Shown in pieces: positions 4,908 through 6,508 of a DNA stretch of 6,508 nucleotides. Each line of letters begins with the position of its first letter. The first letter of the stretch is position 1. This stretch comes from Deltaproteobacteria bacterium. Its GTDB lineage: Bacteria; Desulfobacterota; Desulfobulbia; Desulfobulbales; Desulfobulbaceae. The stretch is taken from assembly GCA_013151365.1 (NCBI GenBank), contig JAADIK010000014.1:1-6508 (forward strand), in the 5' to 3' direction. The notes under the pieces are model-generated. The model saw only the letters and a program-made list of their open reading frames with translations. It did not search any database and was not told the DNA's origin. The translations under genes and the position numbers were made by a program.

Positions 4908-6508
4908 ATGCAACTTGATAAATTCACCTTGAAATCCCAGGAGGCAATCCAGGCGGCCCATACCCTGGCCCAGGACAAAGGCAACCAGGAATTGCAGCCC
5001 GAGCACCTGCTCAAAGCCATTCTTGAGCAACCGGAAGGCGTTGTCGTCCCGGTTCTGCAGAAAATGGGCATTGAGCCGAGTGCGGTCCTCAGCGCCACCA
5101 ACCAGCTCATCGACAAGCTGCCCAAGGTGTCGGGAGGGGGAGCGGGTCAGGTCTACTCTTCGCAACAGTTCGGCAAGCTGTTGGATCAATCGTTTAAAAC
5201 GGCATCGTCAATGCAGGACGAATATGTGAGCCAGGAACATCTGTTTATGGCCATGCTCGCCGACCAGACACTGGCCGTCGGCTCGATGCTCAAACAGCTT
5301 GGCGTGAGCAGTGACGGCTTCCTCCAGGCCCTGGCCACGGTGCGCGGCAACCAGCGGGTCACGGACCCCTACCCGGAAGACAAATACCAGGCCCTGGAAA
5401 AATATGCCCGCAATCTGACCGATGCGGCCAGGAACGGCAAACTCGACCCGGTTATCGGCCGGGATGAAGAGATTCGCCGGATCATCCAGGTGCTCTCCCG
5501 GCGGACCAAGAACAATCCCGTTCTGATCGGCGAACCCGGGGTCGGCAAAACCGCCATCGTCGAAGGCCTGGCTCAGCGTATTGTCAACGGCGACATTCCG
5601 GCCACCCTGGAAAACAAGCAGGTCATCGCTCTGGACCTGGGCTCGCTCATTGCCGGGGCCAAGTACCGCGGCGAGTTTGAAGACCGGCTCAAGGCCGTAC
5701 TCAAGGAAGTGGAGAAAAAGGCCGGCGAGATCATCCTGTTCATCGACGAAATCCATACCCTGGTGGGGGCCGGTGCCTCCGAGGGTTCCATGGATGCCTC
5801 CAACATGCTCAAACCCGCCCTGGCCAGGGGCGAACTGCACTGCGTCGGCGCCACAACCCTTGACGAATACCGCAAGTATATTGAAAAAGATGCGGCCCTT
5901 GAACGGCGATTTCAACCGGTCCTGGTCCAGGAACCAAGCGAAGAGGACACCATTGCCATCCTGCGCGGCATCAAGGAAAAGTATGAGGTCCATCATGGCG
6001 TACGCATCCAGGACTCGGCCACCGTGGCGGCGGTTACGCTCTCCAGCCGCTATATCACCGACCGCTTTCTGCCGGACAAGGCCATCGACCTGATCGATGA
6101 ATCCGCTTCAAAACTGCGGATTGAAATCGACTCCATGCCGACCGAGATCGATACGCTTGAACGTAAGAAAATCAAAATGGAGATCGAGCATGAAGCCCTG
6201 AAAAAAGAAAAGGATAAGGCCTCAAAGGAGCGGCTTGACAAGCTGAAAAAAGAGCTGGCCGACTTAAACGACGAACTCAATTCCATGAAAGGCCAGTGGC
6301 AGCTCGAACGTGACGTCATCCAGCGTATCCGCCAGATCAAAAGCGCTATTGACGAGGCGCACATGGAAGAACAACGCGCCGAGCGGGCCGGAGACCTGAG
6401 CCGGGTGGCGGAAATCCGCTACTCCAAGATCATCAACCTGGAAAAAGAACTGGAGGAACAGAACCGGCAATTGGAAAAAATCCAGGAAAAACACAAGATG
6501 CTCAAGGA
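4908..6508 (+). CDS. clpB: ATP-dependent disaggregase ClpB (Hsp100), N-terminal 533 codons; runs off the window
   Basis: ClpB is a hexameric cytoplasmic AAA+ machine that threads proteins out of aggregates, working with DnaK/DnaJ/GrpE. Visible here are a double Clp N-domain (about residues 1-150), then AAA-1 with Walker A GEPGVGKT at 208-215, Walker B ending Asp280-Glu281, a pore-loop Lys-Tyr-Arg-Gly following Ala-Gly-Ala, and arginine fingers Arg333-Arg334. The Pro-Asp-Lys-Ala-Ile-Asp-Leu-Ile-Asp-Glu segment is at 389-398. From about 411 comes the charged coiled-coil middle domain, which sets ClpB apart from ClpA and ClpC, reaching nearly its full length at the window edge. Motif numbering is two residues ahead of E. 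coli ClpB. AAA-2 (family total about 860 residues) lies beyond the window. The start has GGGAGG at 4893-4898. It is probably heat-induced by family, but no classical heat-shock site was found. Confidence 0.97.
   Translation, partial: MQLDKFTLKSQEAIQAAHTLAQDKGNQELQPEHLLKAILEQPEGVVVPVLQKMGIEPSAVLSATNQLIDKLPKVSGGGAGQVYSSQQFGKLLDQSFKTASSMQDEYVSQEHLFMAMLADQTLAVGSMLKQLGVSSDGFLQALATVRGNQRVTDPYPEDKYQALEKYARNLTDAARNGKLDPVIGRDEEIRRIIQVLSRRTKNNPVLIGEPGVGKTAIVEGLAQRIVNGDIPATLENKQVIALDLGSLIAGAKYRGEFEDRLKAVLKEVEKKAGEIILFIDEIHTLVGAGASEGSMDASNMLKPALARGELHCVGATTLDEYRKYIEKDAALERRFQPVLVQEPSEEDTIAILRGIKEKYEVHHGVRIQDSATVAAVTLSSRYITDRFLPDKAIDLIDESASKLRIEIDSMPTEIDTLERKKIKMEIEHEALKKEKDKASKERLDKLKKELADLNDELNSMKGQWQLERDVIQRIRQIKSAIDEAHMEEQRAERAGDLSRVAEIRYSKIINLEKELEEQNRQLEKIQEKHKMLK

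Noticed and set aside
5208..5996. 262-codon open frame on the minus strand within clpB
   Set aside because: It lies wholly antisense to the strongly conserved AAA-1 coding region, has no ribosome binding site that I can see and no family-like motif. Long antisense frames are expected opposite GC-rich genes.

Overview
The window reads as a typical chromosomal stretch from a Sec-decoding, probably anaerobic bacterium. The moderately GC-rich coding sequence, the gene families and above all a HesB/IscA-like selenoprotein gene suggest Desulfobacterota (the old Deltaproteobacteria). That placement is an inference; no rRNA or other phylogenetic marker is present.

Left part (1-1682): the 3' end of a metal-uptake ABC operon. 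A few codons of an upstream gene overlap, through ATGA, a ZnuC/MntB-type ATPase. The ATPase gene in turn overlaps by 16 bases a ZnuB-type permease gene with its own strong ribosome binding site. The substrate-binding protein is not in the window.

Middle part (1683-3977): a 275-base gap holds a possible promoter and a GC-rich foldable segment. It is followed by a small unrecognised membrane-anchored coiled-coil protein and, 32 bases later, a TrmJ-like SPOUT tRNA 2'-O-methyltransferase. A convergent endonuclease III-like DNA glycosylase gene ends 14 bases from trmJ. Its stop codon, TGA, sits exactly where the fourth [4Fe-4S] cysteine would be.

Right part (3978-6508): an AT-rich intergenic region of about 310 bases with nested inverted repeats leads into a 111-residue HesB/IscA-like protein. 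Its conserved Gly-Gly-Cys is written Gly-Gly-TGA, so conventional gene calling misses the gene. A strong factor-independent terminator separates it from clpB, whose first 533 codons (N-domain, first AAA+ domain and middle coiled coil) lie in the window and run off its right end.

The genes form several separate housekeeping units: metal import, tRNA modification, DNA repair, Fe-S or redox chemistry and protein disaggregation. I see no mobile element, CRISPR array, tRNA, rRNA or defence island. The most notable items are the unannotatable selenoprotein, the TGA at the Fe-S cysteine of the glycosylase, and possible RNA structures upstream of clpB and of the coiled-coil gene.
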